From assembly GCF_002213425.1 (NCBI RefSeq), contig NZ_NJGV01000010.1:62001-126000 (forward strand): DNA of 64,000 bases, given 5' to 3'. Under the pieces are notes generated by a model that ran no database searches, was not told where the DNA came from, and saw only the letters and a program-made list of their open reading frames with translations. Shown here in pieces: positions 18,648-29,205 of this stretch. The position numbers and the translations under genes were made by a program. Numbering within the stretch: the stretch's first letter is position 1; every line of letters begins with the position of its first letter. This DNA is from Herbaspirillum aquaticum (GTDB lineage: Bacteria; Pseudomonadota; Gammaproteobacteria; Burkholderiales; Burkholderiaceae_D).

Positions 18648-19016
18648 TCAGGCCTCGATGGCGTTGCGCAGCCACTGCAGCCGGTCGCCTTCAAGCGCCA
18701 CCACGTCAAAGCGGCAGGCTGGCAGTCCGGATTGCCCTTGCAGCCAGACCTGGGCGGCCACCAGCAGCCGTCGCTGCTTGGCCGGCGTCACGCTGGCGGC
18801 CGCACCGCCATAGGCGCTGCTGACGCGGGCGCGCACTTCGACGAAGACGATGGTGCTTCCTTCACGCAGGATCAGGTCGATCTCGCCGCCCTTGCAGCGG
18901 AAATTGCGCTGGACCAGCTGCAGGCCCTGTGCCTGGAGATAGGCCAGCGCCCGGTCCTCGCCCTCGTCCCCGGTGCGCTGGCGCGCCGTGCGCCGCAGCA
19001 GGCTGCGCAGCGCCAT
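18648..19016 (-). CDS. yraN: YraN-family nuclease-fold protein (UPF0102)
   Basis: 122 residues. RTGDEGEDRALAYLQAQG, then RNFRCKGGEIDLILREG and IVFVEVRAR give the restriction-endonuclease-like core (Glu, Asp and ExK/R-type residues) of the UPF0102/YraN family, related to Holliday-junction resolvases. No enzymatic activity is firmly assigned to the family. It starts eight bases after the lpoA stop, so the two are co-transcribed. A 123-base gap separates it from diaA. Confidence 0.92.
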   Translation of the reverse strand: MALRSLLRRTARQRTGDEGEDRALAYLQAQGLQLVQRNFRCKGGEIDLILREGSTIVFVEVRARVSSAYGGAAASVTPAKQRRLLVAAQVWLQGQSGLPACRFDVVALEGDRLQWLRNAIEA

Positions 19017-19023
19017 GCCGGCC

Positions 19024-20289
19024 TCAGTACTGGTCGGCCATCGGTACCGGCCAGCCGTCCTGGTAGACGGCCTGGGTTTCCTGGCGCTGGAAGAAGGTGG
19101 TGCCGCCGCTGACCATGTTCACGTTCAGCCGCCCGGTGACGCCGTCGATGTCAAAGCCGGATTGCTTCTGGGCGATGCCGTAAGCCACCCGGTAGGCATC
19201 GATGCCCAGGGCGTACAGGCGGGCCAGGTCGGGATTGGGGCGCTCGTTGTCATTGACGGCCGGGCGCGGGTAGCGGGCCACGGCCACGTTGTCCGGCTGC
19301 AGCTGCCAGGGGATGTCGATGAGACGCACGCCATCGAGCTCCGGCAGCTTGTCGTTCGGGTTGTCGCGCTTGAGGGTGTAGGGATTGATCTGCGAAGTCC
19401 CGTACAGCGGCAGGTCATTGCCCACGGCGCTGCGCAGTTGCACGGTCTGCGCCGCATCCAGGGCGACGAAGATCAGGGCCGGTTTTTCCTGCTCCACGCG
19501 CTTGGCCAGTTGGGCCAGGCCGGGGGCGGAGAGGGCGTTGGAGGGCGTGCTCAGTTCCAGCGTTTCCACCTGCAGGCCAAGCTGGCGCGCGCGCAGCTGG
19601 AAGGAACGGGCGGCACGCTTTTGCCAGGCGGTGCCGGTGGAGATGGCGAAGATCTTGCCGGGGGCCTTTTCCTTTTCGACCCAATTGGCGACCTGGCGCG
19701 CTTCCTCGTCGATGGACAAGCCCACGGCCAGCATCTGGGGCGGCAACTGCAATTCGGTTTCGCCATTCATGTCCGGCTGCGCCAGCGCCACCGTGGGTTT
19801 GCTCACGCGGCCGCTCTGCGCCACGGCGGTGACGGCGGTGCGCGAGAGCGGGCCGACCAGGATGTCGAACTTGGCCGAGGCCTCGTCATAGGCGCGCTGC
19901 ATGTCGGGAGCCGAATCGCCGGTCTCGACGATGGCCAGCTGGATGTTTTCCTTCTGGCGCGAATAGGCCGTCAGGAAGCCCGTGCGCACCGCGTCGGCCG
20001 CTGCGCCGAAGGCACCGCTGCGCGAGGGCAGCAGCAGGGCGATGCGCACCGGTGCCGGGGTGGCGGGGGGAGGAGGGGCGGCAGGTGCGCCCACGGCCGC
20101 CGATTCCATCTCGGGGGAGGTCCCCGGTGGCAGGGCCAGCGGGGCGGGGGCTGCCGTGCCAGGCGTGGCAGCCTGGGCCAGCAGAGGTACACTGTCGGCT
20201 GCTGCGGCGTCGGCCGGCATCATCCAGGGTGCCAGCATGCCTGCCAGCAGGGCCGCTTGCGCGGTCATTTTCTTCCAACTTGTGAACAT
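19024..20289 (-). CDS. lpoA: LpoA/LppC-type penicillin-binding protein activator
   Basis: 421 residues. The N-terminus (MFTSWKKMTAQAALLAGMLA, cut probably after ADAAAA) is a Sec signal peptide, with a Pro/Ala-rich linker up to about residue 75. The rest is a periplasmic-binding-protein-like LppC domain (RIALLLPSRSGAFGAAADAVRTGF, FDILVGPLSRTAVTAVAQ, GVRLIDIPWQLQPD). E. coli LpoA activates PBP1A from the outer membrane and has an extra N-terminal helical domain, absent here. Oddly, no lipobox Cys is present, so this copy may be periplasmic rather than a lipoprotein. Its start is only 13 bases from that of divergent rsmI. Confidence 0.87.
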   Translation of the reverse strand: MFTSWKKMTAQAALLAGMLAPWMMPADAAAADSVPLLAQAATPGTAAPAPLALPPGTSPEMESAAVGAPAAPPPPATPAPVRIALLLPSRSGAFGAAADAVRTGFLTAYSRQKENIQLAIVETGDSAPDMQRAYDEASAKFDILVGPLSRTAVTAVAQSGRVSKPTVALAQPDMNGETELQLPPQMLAVGLSIDEEARQVANWVEKEKAPGKIFAISTGTAWQKRAARSFQLRARQLGLQVETLELSTPSNALSAPGLAQLAKRVEQEKPALIFVALDAAQTVQLRSAVGNDLPLYGTSQINPYTLKRDNPNDKLPELDGVRLIDIPWQLQPDNVAVARYPRPAVNDNERPNPDLARLYALGIDAYRVAYGIAQKQSGFDIDGVTGRLNVNMVSGGTTFFQRQETQAVYQDGWPVPMADQY

Positions 20290-20302
20290 CCCGCCCCCTC
20301 CA

Positions 20303-21217
20303 ATGAATCAGAATTCCAGCGTCGCCGCCTCCATCCTGCAGGATGCCGCCCAGCAAAGCTATCCGGTGTCGGCATTATATGTGCTGGCCACGCCCATCGG
20401 AAACGTCTGCGACATCACCCTGCGCGGCCTGCATGTGCTGGCCATTGCCGACGCGGTGGCCTGCGAGGATACCCGCAATACCAGCCAGTTGCTGCAGCGC
20501 TATGGACTCTCCAAGCAATTGCTGGCGACCCACGAACACAACGAGCGCGAAGCCGCCGCCAAGATCATCGAACGCCTGCAGGCCGGCCAGCGCGTGGCCC
20601 TGGTCTCGGACGCCGGTACGCCGGCCATTTCCGACCCCGGTGCCCGTGTAGTGGACGCCGTGCGCGCCGCAGGGTTCCAGGTCATCGCCTTGCCCGGTGC
20701 CTCGGCGGCGGTGACGGCCTTGTCGGCCTCGGGCCTGACCGATGCCCGCTTCCACTTCGTCGGCTTCCTGCCGGCCAAGACCCGCCAGCGCGAAACCGCC
20801 TTGCAGGAACTGGTCGCGCTGCAGGCCGCGCTGGTGTTCTACGAAGCCCCGCACCGCATCGTCGAGACCGTGCAGTCCATGCTGCAGGTCTTCGGCCCCG
20901 CGCGCCAGGTGGTGCTGGCGCGCGAGCTGACCAAGCTCTTCGAACACATCCACCGCTGCCCGCTGGGCGAGGCCGTGGCCTGGCTGGAGCAGGATGCCAA
21001 CCGCCAGCGCGGGGAATTCGTGGTCTTGCTGGAAGGAGCGCAGCCGGTGGAGGGCGAAGATGCCGAGGGCGAGCGCGTCTTGCGCATCCTGCTGGAAGAG
21101 TTGCCGGTCAAGCAGGCGGCCGCACTGGCCGCGCAGATCACCGGCCAGAAAAAGAATGCCCTGTATGAACGCGCCCTGCAGATCCGGCAAGGCGCGCAAG
21201 AGGATGGGGACGCCTGA
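20303..21217 (+). CDS. rsmI: 16S rRNA 2'-O-ribose C1402 methyltransferase
   Basis: 304-residue SAM-dependent methyltransferase that modifies C1402 in the ribosomal P site. Seen: LYVLATPIGNVCDITLRGL, VACEDTRNTSQLLQRYG, THEHNEREAA, VALVSDAGTPAISDPGARVV, GFLPAKTRQRE, FYEAPHRIVET and the C-terminal KQAAALAAQITGQKKNALYERAL. ATG at 20303 gives a short variable N-tail before the conserved core, as in E. coli; an in-frame open stretch runs further upstream through lpoA but is not family-like. The tight divergence from lpoA puts both promoters partly inside the opposite gene. Confidence 0.95.
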   Translation: MNQNSSVAASILQDAAQQSYPVSALYVLATPIGNVCDITLRGLHVLAIADAVACEDTRNTSQLLQRYGLSKQLLATHEHNEREAAAKIIERLQAGQRVALVSDAGTPAISDPGARVVDAVRAAGFQVIALPGASAAVTALSASGLTDARFHFVGFLPAKTRQRETALQELVALQAALVFYEAPHRIVETVQSMLQVFGPARQVVLARELTKLFEHIHRCPLGEAVAWLEQDANRQRGEFVVLLEGAQPVEGEDAEGERVLRILLEELPVKQAAALAAQITGQKKNALYERALQIRQGAQEDGDA

Positions 21218-21360
21218 GGCCGCCCAGGCCTCCGGTTCAGCCCGTTCGGGCGATCAAATGAAGGTTTGTGCGGGACCACTCCTGCGCCGCCGCCACGCCG
21301 CCCTGCGTTGAAATGCCTTTGCAGGGCGGGTGAAGAAATTTCCCAACAGCAAAAGCCGGC

Positions 21361-22569
21361 TCAACGCTCCACGATGAACGGTGTACCGGCACTGCGCTGG
21401 CGCACCAGCATGGCCGCATTCTGCGCTGCCGGACGGGTCGGGTAGGGGCCGGCATAGAGGCGATAGAGGCCGTTGACCTGCACTGCCTGCATGTTGTCGA
21501 CGATGCCCGAGAGGCTGGGCAGCAGCTTGTCGCGCGCCACCAGGGCATTGGCTTCTTGCGAGTAGGCCCCGAACTGCAGGTAATAGCCGGCCGTCAGCGG
21601 CACCGCCTGCGGCATGGCCGGAGAGGGTGCCGAGCCGCTGGCTACGGCATTGATGATGCCGCCGCCCCCGGCCATGCCCGCGCCACCGGCGGCGGTGCTG
21701 GTGCTGGCGTTGATGGGCTGTACCGCAGCCACCGTGGGTTGCGGCGGCAGGCTTTGCGCGCTCACCGTATTGATTTCTACTTGTCCGGTGGAGACACCCT
21801 GGCCACCGGCCCCGGTATCGGCCGCCCGGTTGATCGGATCGGCCGCTGCCAGCGTGGTGCCGCCCCCATTGCGGCGTGCATCGGCCATGCGCTGGGCTTC
21901 TTCCGGCAGGATGCGCTCGACTTCCAGTTCGCTGCTGCCGGTCCCGAGGTAGCCGAGCTTGAGCGCGGCCGTGTACGAGAGGTCGATGATGCGGCTGGAG
22001 TGGAAGGGTCCGCGGTCATTGATGCGCACGATGACCTGCTTGCCGGTCTTCAGGTTGGTCACCCGGGCGTAGGAAGGGATGGGCAGCGTGGGGTGCGCGG
22101 CCGTCATCTTGTACATGTCGTAGAGTTCGCCCGAAGAGGTCTTCTGGCCATGGAATTTCTTGCCATACCAGCTGCCCACCCCGCGCTGGATGAAGGGCTG
22201 GTTGGTGTCCGTGATCGGCACGTAGGTCTTGCCGAACACCGCATAAGGCCGGCTGGCGGCCTTGGAGACCGGCTCCACCTGCGGTTCGGCATCGGCCACG
22301 TCCAGCAGGCCATCGGGGATGTGATCGCCCGGGCCGTCATCCTTGTAGTAGCCGCCGCGGCCGGAACCCGCTGCCGGCAGGGCTGGCACATTGGAGGGCC
22401 GGGTGCTGGCCGCCTTGGTGGGGGTGGCCGGTGCCTGGGCGGTCTGGCGCGGGGCCTGCTGGGTGGTGCCGCAGGCGGCCAGCAGCAAGGGCAGCAGCAG
22501 CGTGCCCCAGCGCAGGGCGCGGCCCAATGGGGCAGGGCGGTGGTGATGGTCTAGAGTGGGTGTTTCCAT
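21361..22569 (-). CDS. rlpA: Septal-ring lytic transglycosylase RlpA (lipoprotein, SPOR domain)
   Basis: 402 residues from ATG 22569. The signal peptide ends in the lipobox LLAACGTT (Cys about residue 32). A double-psi beta-barrel domain follows: VGSWYGKKFHGQKTSSGELY, TAAHPTLPIPSYARVTN and VRINDRGPFHSSRIIDLSY, the catalytic core that cuts glycan strands lacking stem peptides. A Ser/Ala/Gly-rich linker leads to a C-terminal SPOR domain (YYLQFGAYSQEANALV to the end) that binds denuded glycan at the septum. It is last in the minus-strand row mreB-mreC-mreD-mrdA-rodA-rlpA. Confidence 0.93.
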   Translation of the reverse strand: METPTLDHHHRPAPLGRALRWGTLLLPLLLAACGTTQQAPRQTAQAPATPTKAASTRPSNVPALPAAGSGRGGYYKDDGPGDHIPDGLLDVADAEPQVEPVSKAASRPYAVFGKTYVPITDTNQPFIQRGVGSWYGKKFHGQKTSSGELYDMYKMTAAHPTLPIPSYARVTNLKTGKQVIVRINDRGPFHSSRIIDLSYTAALKLGYLGTGSSELEVERILPEEAQRMADARRNGGGTTLAAADPINRAADTGAGGQGVSTGQVEINTVSAQSLPPQPTVAAVQPINASTSTAAGGAGMAGGGGIINAVASGSAPSPAMPQAVPLTAGYYLQFGAYSQEANALVARDKLLPSLSGIVDNMQAVQVNGLYRLYAGPYPTRPAAQNAAMLVRQRSAGTPFIVER

Positions 22570-22754
22570 GGGCTGTCCTTGGTCAACAGTCGATGCGCGG
22601 GGCCTGGCGCTTGCGGGTCCCGGCCGGAATGTTCGCAACGATACCAGACTGCAATGCACCGAGGCTGACAACTCGTCAGTACAGCAAGTTCACGAATCCT
22701 CGCAAACTTGCCATTCGTGCAATAAGAAAAGTGCGTGTCCGGATCAGCTTCAAC

Positions 22755-23864
22755 TCAGCTTTGAACCAGCTTGCGATGGCGCTGGATGCTCATCAGGATG
22801 CCCGCGCCCAGCCCCAGCGTGACCAGGGCGGTACCGCCATAGCTCATGAAGGGAAGAGGAACGCCCACCACCGGCAGGATGCCGCTGACCATGCCCATGT
22901 TCACGAAGGCATAGGTAAAGAAGATCATCGTGATCGCCCCGCCCAGGAGGCGCGTGAACAGCGTGGGCGCGTTGGCCGTGATCATCAGGCCGCGTCCGAT
23001 CAGCAGCAGGTACAGCACCAGCAGCACGCAGTTGCCGATCAACCCGAACTCTTCCGAATAGACCGAGAAGATGAAGTCGGTGGTGCGTTCGGGGATGAAT
23101 TCCAGGTGCGTCTGGGTACCCATCAGCCAGCCCTTGCCGGTGACGCCGCCCGAGCCGATGGCGATGGTGGACTGGATGATGTGGAATCCCTTGCCCAGCG
23201 GATCGGAGGTCGGGTCGATGAGCATCATGACGCGCTGGCGCTGGTAATCGTGCATGAAGGACCACACCACCGGCAGGCTGGCCGCACCGGCCACGAAGAG
23301 CCCCAGCAGGATCTTCCAGGGCAGGCCGGCAAAGAAGATGACGTAGAAGCCGGCGGCCAGCACCAGCAGACCGGTCCCCAGGTCAGGCTGGCGGATGATG
23401 AGGAAGCCCGGGATCAGCAGCAGGATCGCCGCCACCAGGAAGGCATCCCAGCGCAGCATGCCTTCGCGCTTCTGGAAGTACCAGGCCAGCATGAGCGGCA
23501 TGGCGATCTTCATGATCTCGGAAGGCTGCACCACCATGCCGATGTTGAGCCAGCGGCGCGAGCCCTTCTTGATGATGCCGAACAGCGCCACCGCAATGAG
23601 CAGCGTCACCCCCACCGTATAGACCGGCACGGCCAGCCGCAGCAGCAGCTGGGGCGAGACGTTGGCGGCCACCCACATGACGATGAAGGCCACCAGGATG
23701 TTGCGCAGCTGGTCTTCCACCCGGCCGGGGAAGTTCATGCCGGCCGAATAGAGGGTGACGATGCCCACCGACAGGATCAGGAACACGATCAGCGACAGCG
23801 CGCCGTCGAACACCGTCAGGTGCGGCTTGATGATTTGCCACAGGGGCGGACGTTGCAGGCTCAT
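22755..23864 (-). CDS. rodA: Peptidoglycan glycosyltransferase RodA (SEDS)
   Basis: 369-residue multi-pass membrane protein (about ten helices) of the SEDS family, the elongasome glycan polymerase working with PBP2. Seen: FLILSVGIVTLYSAG, WLNIGMVVQPSEIMKI, the RQPDLGTGLLVLAAGFYVIF loop with the key Asp, TDFIFSVYSEEFGLIGN and the C-terminal GVPLPFMSYGGTALVTLGLG. It begins 40 bases after mrdA on the same strand, so the pair is co-expressed. Confidence 0.96.
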   Translation of the reverse strand: MSLQRPPLWQIIKPHLTVFDGALSLIVFLILSVGIVTLYSAGMNFPGRVEDQLRNILVAFIVMWVAANVSPQLLLRLAVPVYTVGVTLLIAVALFGIIKKGSRRWLNIGMVVQPSEIMKIAMPLMLAWYFQKREGMLRWDAFLVAAILLLIPGFLIIRQPDLGTGLLVLAAGFYVIFFAGLPWKILLGLFVAGAASLPVVWSFMHDYQRQRVMMLIDPTSDPLGKGFHIIQSTIAIGSGGVTGKGWLMGTQTHLEFIPERTTDFIFSVYSEEFGLIGNCVLLVLYLLLIGRGLMITANAPTLFTRLLGGAITMIFFTYAFVNMGMVSGILPVVGVPLPFMSYGGTALVTLGLGAGILMSIQRHRKLVQS

Positions 23865-23904
23865 GCCGGCTCCTTGTGCGTACTGCTCGTTGCGATGTCA
23901 GGCC

Positions 23905-25878
23905 TCATTCCTGCACATCCGGCTGGACCGTCGGCGTATTGCTGCTGCCGGCGTCGTCGGAAGTGGGACCTTCGACCGGGGTATCCGGGCTCACCGCCTC
24001 GGGCGCGACCGACTTGATCGGCTCATTGGGGCGCTTGCCCAGCATGAAGTAATCCATGGCCTTGCGCACCAGCGGGGCAGCTACGCCGGCGCCCCAGCCA
24101 CCGTTCTCGACGACGGCCGCAATGGCGATGCGCGGCGCATCGGCCGGCGCAAAGCCGATATAGAGGCCGTTGTCATGGTAGATGCGCGAGAGCTTCTTGG
24201 AATCATACTTCTGGTTCTTGGCGATGTTGACCACCTGCGCCGTACCGGTCTTGCCGCCCGACTCGTAGGGTGCGCCCCGGAAGGCGGCAGCGCCCGTCCC
24301 TTCCTTGACCACGCCCACCATGGCGCGCTTGATGAAATCGATGTTTTCCTGCTTCAGCGGGATGCGGTAGCTTTCCTTGGGCACGGTCTCGGTGCGCTCG
24401 TGGGATACGCCGTCCTCGATGATCTTGACCAGGTGCGGCTTCATCACCACGCCATTGTTGGCCAGGATGGAAGTCGCCTGCGCCAGTTGCAGCGGGGTGA
24501 AGCTGTTGTAGCCCTGGCCGATGCCCAGCGAGACGGTGTCACCGGCGATCCAGCGTTTCTGCTCGGGTTTGCGGAAGGCGGTGCGCTTCCACTCGGTGGA
24601 GGGCAGGATGCCGCGCTTCTCGTGCTCCAGGTCGATACCGGTGATCTGGCCGAAACCGAAGGGCTTCATGAAGTCATGGATGGCATTGACCCCCATGTCA
24701 TTGGCCAGCATGTAGTAATAGGTGTCGCAGGAGACCACCACCGAGCGGTACATGTCGACCACGCCGTGGCCGCCTTCCTTGTCGTCCCGGAAGCGGTGAT
24801 TGCCAAGGATGAAGTAGCCGGGGTCGCGGATGGCATCCTGCGGACGGCGCTTGCCCAGTTCCAGGGCGGCCAGCGCCATGAAGGGCTTGTAGGTCGAGCC
24901 GGGCGAATAGAGACCCGACAGCGGGCGATTCAGCAGCGGCCGGTCGGGCGACTTGTTCAACTCGTCCCAGCTCTGCTGGTCGATGCCTTCGACGAACAGG
25001 TTGGGGTCATAGGAGGGCTGGGAGACATAGGCCAGGATGTCGCCGGTGGCCGGGTTGATCGCCACCAGCGCGCCCTTCTGGTCGCCGAAGGCTTCTTCGA
25101 CCACCTTCTGCAGCTCGATGTCGATGGACAGGATCAGGTTCTTGCCGGGCGTGGCCGGCGTGCGCGAGAGCGAGCGCACGGCACGTCCGCTGGCCGAGAT
25201 TTCCACTTCCTCGTAGCCGGTCGTGCCGTGCAGCTGGCTTTCGTAGCTTTTTTCCAGGCCTTCCTTGCCGATGTAGTCGGTGCCGTTGTAGTTGGCTTCG
25301 TCGTCGGAGTCGGCGATGCGCTCGGCATCGCGCTGGCTGATGCGGCCGATGTAGCCGATCACGTGCGCGGCGGTCTTGCCGTAGGGATACTGGCGGAACA
25401 GGCGGGCCTGCACTTCCACGCCGGGGAAGCGGTAGCGCTGCGCGGTGAACTTGGCCACTTCCTCATCGGTCAGGCGGGTGCGGATGGGCACGCTTTCGAA
25501 GTTCTTGGATTCTTCCTGCAGGCGGCGGAAGCGGCGGCGGTCGCGCTGCTGGATTTCAACGATGGTACCGAGCTCATCGATGAGGTCATCGATGTTGGTC
25601 TTGATCTTGGAGGGCGTGATTTCCAGCGTATAGGCCGAATAGTTGCGTGCCAGCACCACGCCGTTGCGGTCCAGGATCAGGCCGCGGTTGGGCACGATGG
25701 GCACCACGGAGATGCGGTTTTCCTCGGCCTGGGCGGCGTAGGCATCGTGGCGCACCACCTGCAGCCACAAAAAGCGGGCCAGCAGCAGGCTGAAGCACAC
25801 CAGCACCAGCACGCTTGCGGCCAGGAGGCGCATCCGGAACAGCCTCAGCTCATGCGCGGTATTCTTGAATTCGGTCAT
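23905..25878 (-). CDS. mrdA: Penicillin-binding protein 2 (elongation transpeptidase)
   Basis: 657-residue inner-membrane transpeptidase that cross-links new wall during elongation. One N-terminal transmembrane helix (about 14-36), then the pedestal (PNRGLILDRNGVVLARN), and the transpeptidase domain with active-site Ser in GLYSPGSTYKPF (SxxK, about residue 328), the SCD motif (VVSCDTYYY) and YESGGKTGTAQV (KTG). ATG at 25878 (MTEFKNTAHELR) is preferred to an upstream in-frame start lacking a ribosome site. It lies 19 bases after mreD. Confidence 0.96.
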   Translation of the reverse strand: MTEFKNTAHELRLFRMRLLAASVLVLVCFSLLLARFLWLQVVRHDAYAAQAEENRISVVPIVPNRGLILDRNGVVLARNYSAYTLEITPSKIKTNIDDLIDELGTIVEIQQRDRRRFRRLQEESKNFESVPIRTRLTDEEVAKFTAQRYRFPGVEVQARLFRQYPYGKTAAHVIGYIGRISQRDAERIADSDDEANYNGTDYIGKEGLEKSYESQLHGTTGYEEVEISASGRAVRSLSRTPATPGKNLILSIDIELQKVVEEAFGDQKGALVAINPATGDILAYVSQPSYDPNLFVEGIDQQSWDELNKSPDRPLLNRPLSGLYSPGSTYKPFMALAALELGKRRPQDAIRDPGYFILGNHRFRDDKEGGHGVVDMYRSVVVSCDTYYYMLANDMGVNAIHDFMKPFGFGQITGIDLEHEKRGILPSTEWKRTAFRKPEQKRWIAGDTVSLGIGQGYNSFTPLQLAQATSILANNGVVMKPHLVKIIEDGVSHERTETVPKESYRIPLKQENIDFIKRAMVGVVKEGTGAAAFRGAPYESGGKTGTAQVVNIAKNQKYDSKKLSRIYHDNGLYIGFAPADAPRIAIAAVVENGGWGAGVAAPLVRKAMDYFMLGKRPNEPIKSVAPEAVSPDTPVEGPTSDDAGSSNTPTVQPDVQE

Positions 25879-25897
25879 GCTGCTTGCACCTGGCCCC

Positions 25898-26407
25898 TCA
25901 GATGGGGCGGTTCTCGTCGCGGTCCACCGCACGGCGCTGCGGGGCCAGCAGCAGGACGCTCACCACCGGCCACAGCAGGGCCGAGACCACGCTCTCGCTG
26001 AAATAGAACCAGTCCGGCGACTTGCCCGTGACCAGCAGCTGGATCACCAGTTGCACCGCCTGCGCCAGCAGCATCAGCGGCAGCACGTGCAGCGCCTGGG
26101 TGCGCAGCGGGAACCACAGCACGCGGCGGTGGATCATGATGGCGAAGTACGACAGCAGGGTGTAGGCCAGGGCGTTCTCGCCCAGGAGCGTGGCTTCATT
26201 CACATCCATGAGCAGGCCCATCATGAAGGCCACGCTGATGCCGACCTTGCGCGGCTGGTGGATGTTCCAGAACACCAGCGCCAGCGCCACGAAGTCGGGC
26301 ACGCCGACCATCTGCCCCCAGGGCATCAGGTTCAGCACGAACGCCACGATGAGGCTGAAGGCGATGAACAGCGGGCTGGCCGGCAGGAGGATGTATTGGT
26401 TGTTCAT
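25898..26407 (-). CDS. mreD: Rod-shape protein MreD
   Basis: 169-residue integral membrane protein with about five hydrophobic helices. The pattern ILLPASPLFIAFSLIVAFVLN, PDFVALALVFWNIHQPRKVG and MGLLMDVNEATLLGENALAY is typical of MreD, which links MreC to the wall machinery. Its start overlaps the mreC stop by four bases (ATGA), so the two are translationally coupled. Confidence 0.95.
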   Translation of the reverse strand: MNNQYILLPASPLFIAFSLIVAFVLNLMPWGQMVGVPDFVALALVFWNIHQPRKVGISVAFMMGLLMDVNEATLLGENALAYTLLSYFAIMIHRRVLWFPLRTQALHVLPLMLLAQAVQLVIQLLVTGKSPDWFYFSESVVSALLWPVVSVLLLAPQRRAVDRDENRPI

Positions 26408-27483
26408 CGTGCGGATTCCTTGGCGGCCGGCTTGGCATTGCTGGTTGCAGCAGCCGGAGCGGCCGGGGTGGAAGCGGCCGCGGGCTTGGCCGGCGGCGTC
26501 ACGTTGGCGGCGCCCTTGCGGTCTTCCGCGGGTTTGTCCTTGGGCGTGGCGTTGGCTTCCTCGGCGCTGTTGTCGCGGGTGCTGTCACGCAGGCGGCGCT
26601 TGAAGAGCTTGGCCGATTTTTCATCGATCACGTCCGGCTCCGGACGCGGCGGCAGGTTCTGTTCCACCAGCAGGATCAGCAGCTGGCGATGGCGGTCGAT
26701 ACCGGCCAGCGGACGGCACACGATGCGGGCGAAGGAGTCTGCCGAACGGGTTTCCACCAGCGCCACGCTGGCCACCGACAGGCCCGGCGGATAGACGCCG
26801 TCGATGCCTGAGGTCACCAGCACGTCACCCTTCTGGATATCGGCGTTGGCGGGCATGAAGCGCAGGTCCAGTGCGCCGGTCTGGCCGCGGCCATAGGCCA
26901 CGCTGCGCAAGCCGTTGCGCAGTACCTGCACGGGAATGGCCTGGTCCTTGTCGGTCAGCAGCGTCACTTCGGAAGAGAACGGGAATACCCGTGTCACCTG
27001 GCCCACGATGCCGACCTCGTCGATGACCGGCTGGCCGGCCGTGACGCCCTGCTGCGAGCCGCGATTGAGGATGATCTTGCGGGTGAAGGGATCGCGCGCA
27101 TCGTAGAGGATCTCGCCGACGATGGACTTGACCGGCACCTTCTGCTGCATGTCCAGCAGCTTGCGCAATTGCACGTTCTCGGCCGCCAGCAGGCGTTCCT
27201 GCTGCATCAGCTGGGCGTTGACGATCTGCTGCTGGCGCAGTTCGCGGTTTTCCTTCTGCAGCGACGCCAGCGAAGAGAAGTATTCGGACGAATTGGTGAA
27301 GGCGTCGCGCGGCACCATGGCCACCGTCTGGAACGGATAGAGGGCCGTGCCCAGCGCCTGGCGCAGCGTGCCCAGCACGTGCATGCGGGCGTCGACCACC
27401 AGCATCACGACCGAGATCAATGCAAAGACGGTCACGCGCACCCGGGCGGAAGCGCCCTGCTTGAAGAGTGGTGGGATTTCCAT
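26404..27483 (-). CDS. mreC: Rod-shape protein MreC with extended tail
   Basis: 359 residues. A short cytosolic N-terminus, one transmembrane helix (about 15-33), a coiled coil (SLQKENRELRQQQIVNAQLM, about 72-110) and the beta-domains (VGEILYDARDPFTRKIILN, GQPVIDEVGIVGQVTRVFP, DVLVTSGIDGVYPPGLSVA) make a standard MreC, which scaffolds PBP2 and RodA in the periplasm. The last 70 or so residues are low-complexity Ala/Pro/Lys and not part of the conserved fold. It starts 319 bases after mreB. Confidence 0.95.
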   Translation of the reverse strand: MEIPPLFKQGASARVRVTVFALISVVMLVVDARMHVLGTLRQALGTALYPFQTVAMVPRDAFTNSSEYFSSLASLQKENRELRQQQIVNAQLMQQERLLAAENVQLRKLLDMQQKVPVKSIVGEILYDARDPFTRKIILNRGSQQGVTAGQPVIDEVGIVGQVTRVFPFSSEVTLLTDKDQAIPVQVLRNGLRSVAYGRGQTGALDLRFMPANADIQKGDVLVTSGIDGVYPPGLSVASVALVETRSADSFARIVCRPLAGIDRHRQLLILLVEQNLPPRPEPDVIDEKSAKLFKRRLRDSTRDNSAEEANATPKDKPAEDRKGAANVTPPAKPAAASTPAAPAAATSNAKPAAKESAR

Positions 27484-27802
27484 GGCGTCAGGCCGACTGC
27501 AGGGTCACGCCAGGTGACCGGCTGCAGGCGGATAACTCACTTCCTGCGTCGAAAACGGTAACAAAAAGGGGAGCCGAGGCGTTCTCGCGACCCCGCAGCC
27601 GCCGACACTGCCTCAGTTGCGCACGCGGCGTGCGCATCCTGTGGCTGGTCGGCGTGAACGGCGTCATATCGAACGGTTCGGTTCCCCACTCATCCGGCAG
27701 TACATCGCTGCCGGTTCATGCTTTGCTGCCTGGGCCTGCTGTCGGGCAGGCCCCTGTACCTCGGTACTGTCCTGTCGTGCTGGCCAGACCTTGCTGGCCG
27801 GC
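27484..27802. other. mreB-mreC intergenic region
   Basis: 319 bases between the mreB stop and the mreC start, same strand. There is an 8-bp GC inverted repeat (GGGCCTGC / GCAGGCCC, about 27735-27755) without a T-run. No convincing promoter, terminator or small gene was seen. The gap is long enough for mreC to have its own promoter. Confidence 0.5.

Positions 27803-29205
<1,403 letters not shown>

Noticed and set aside
21298..21329. 9-bp inverted repeat CCGCCCTGC / GCAGGGCGG between rsmI and rlpA
   Set aside because: Loop of 14 bases and no T-run on either strand; too weak to call a terminator although the position between convergent genes fits.
22684..22719. Interleaved inverted repeats GCAAGTT/AACTTGC and CACGAAT/ATTCGTG between rodA and rlpA
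   Set aside because: Short, interleaved and without a T-run or known binding protein; may be chance.
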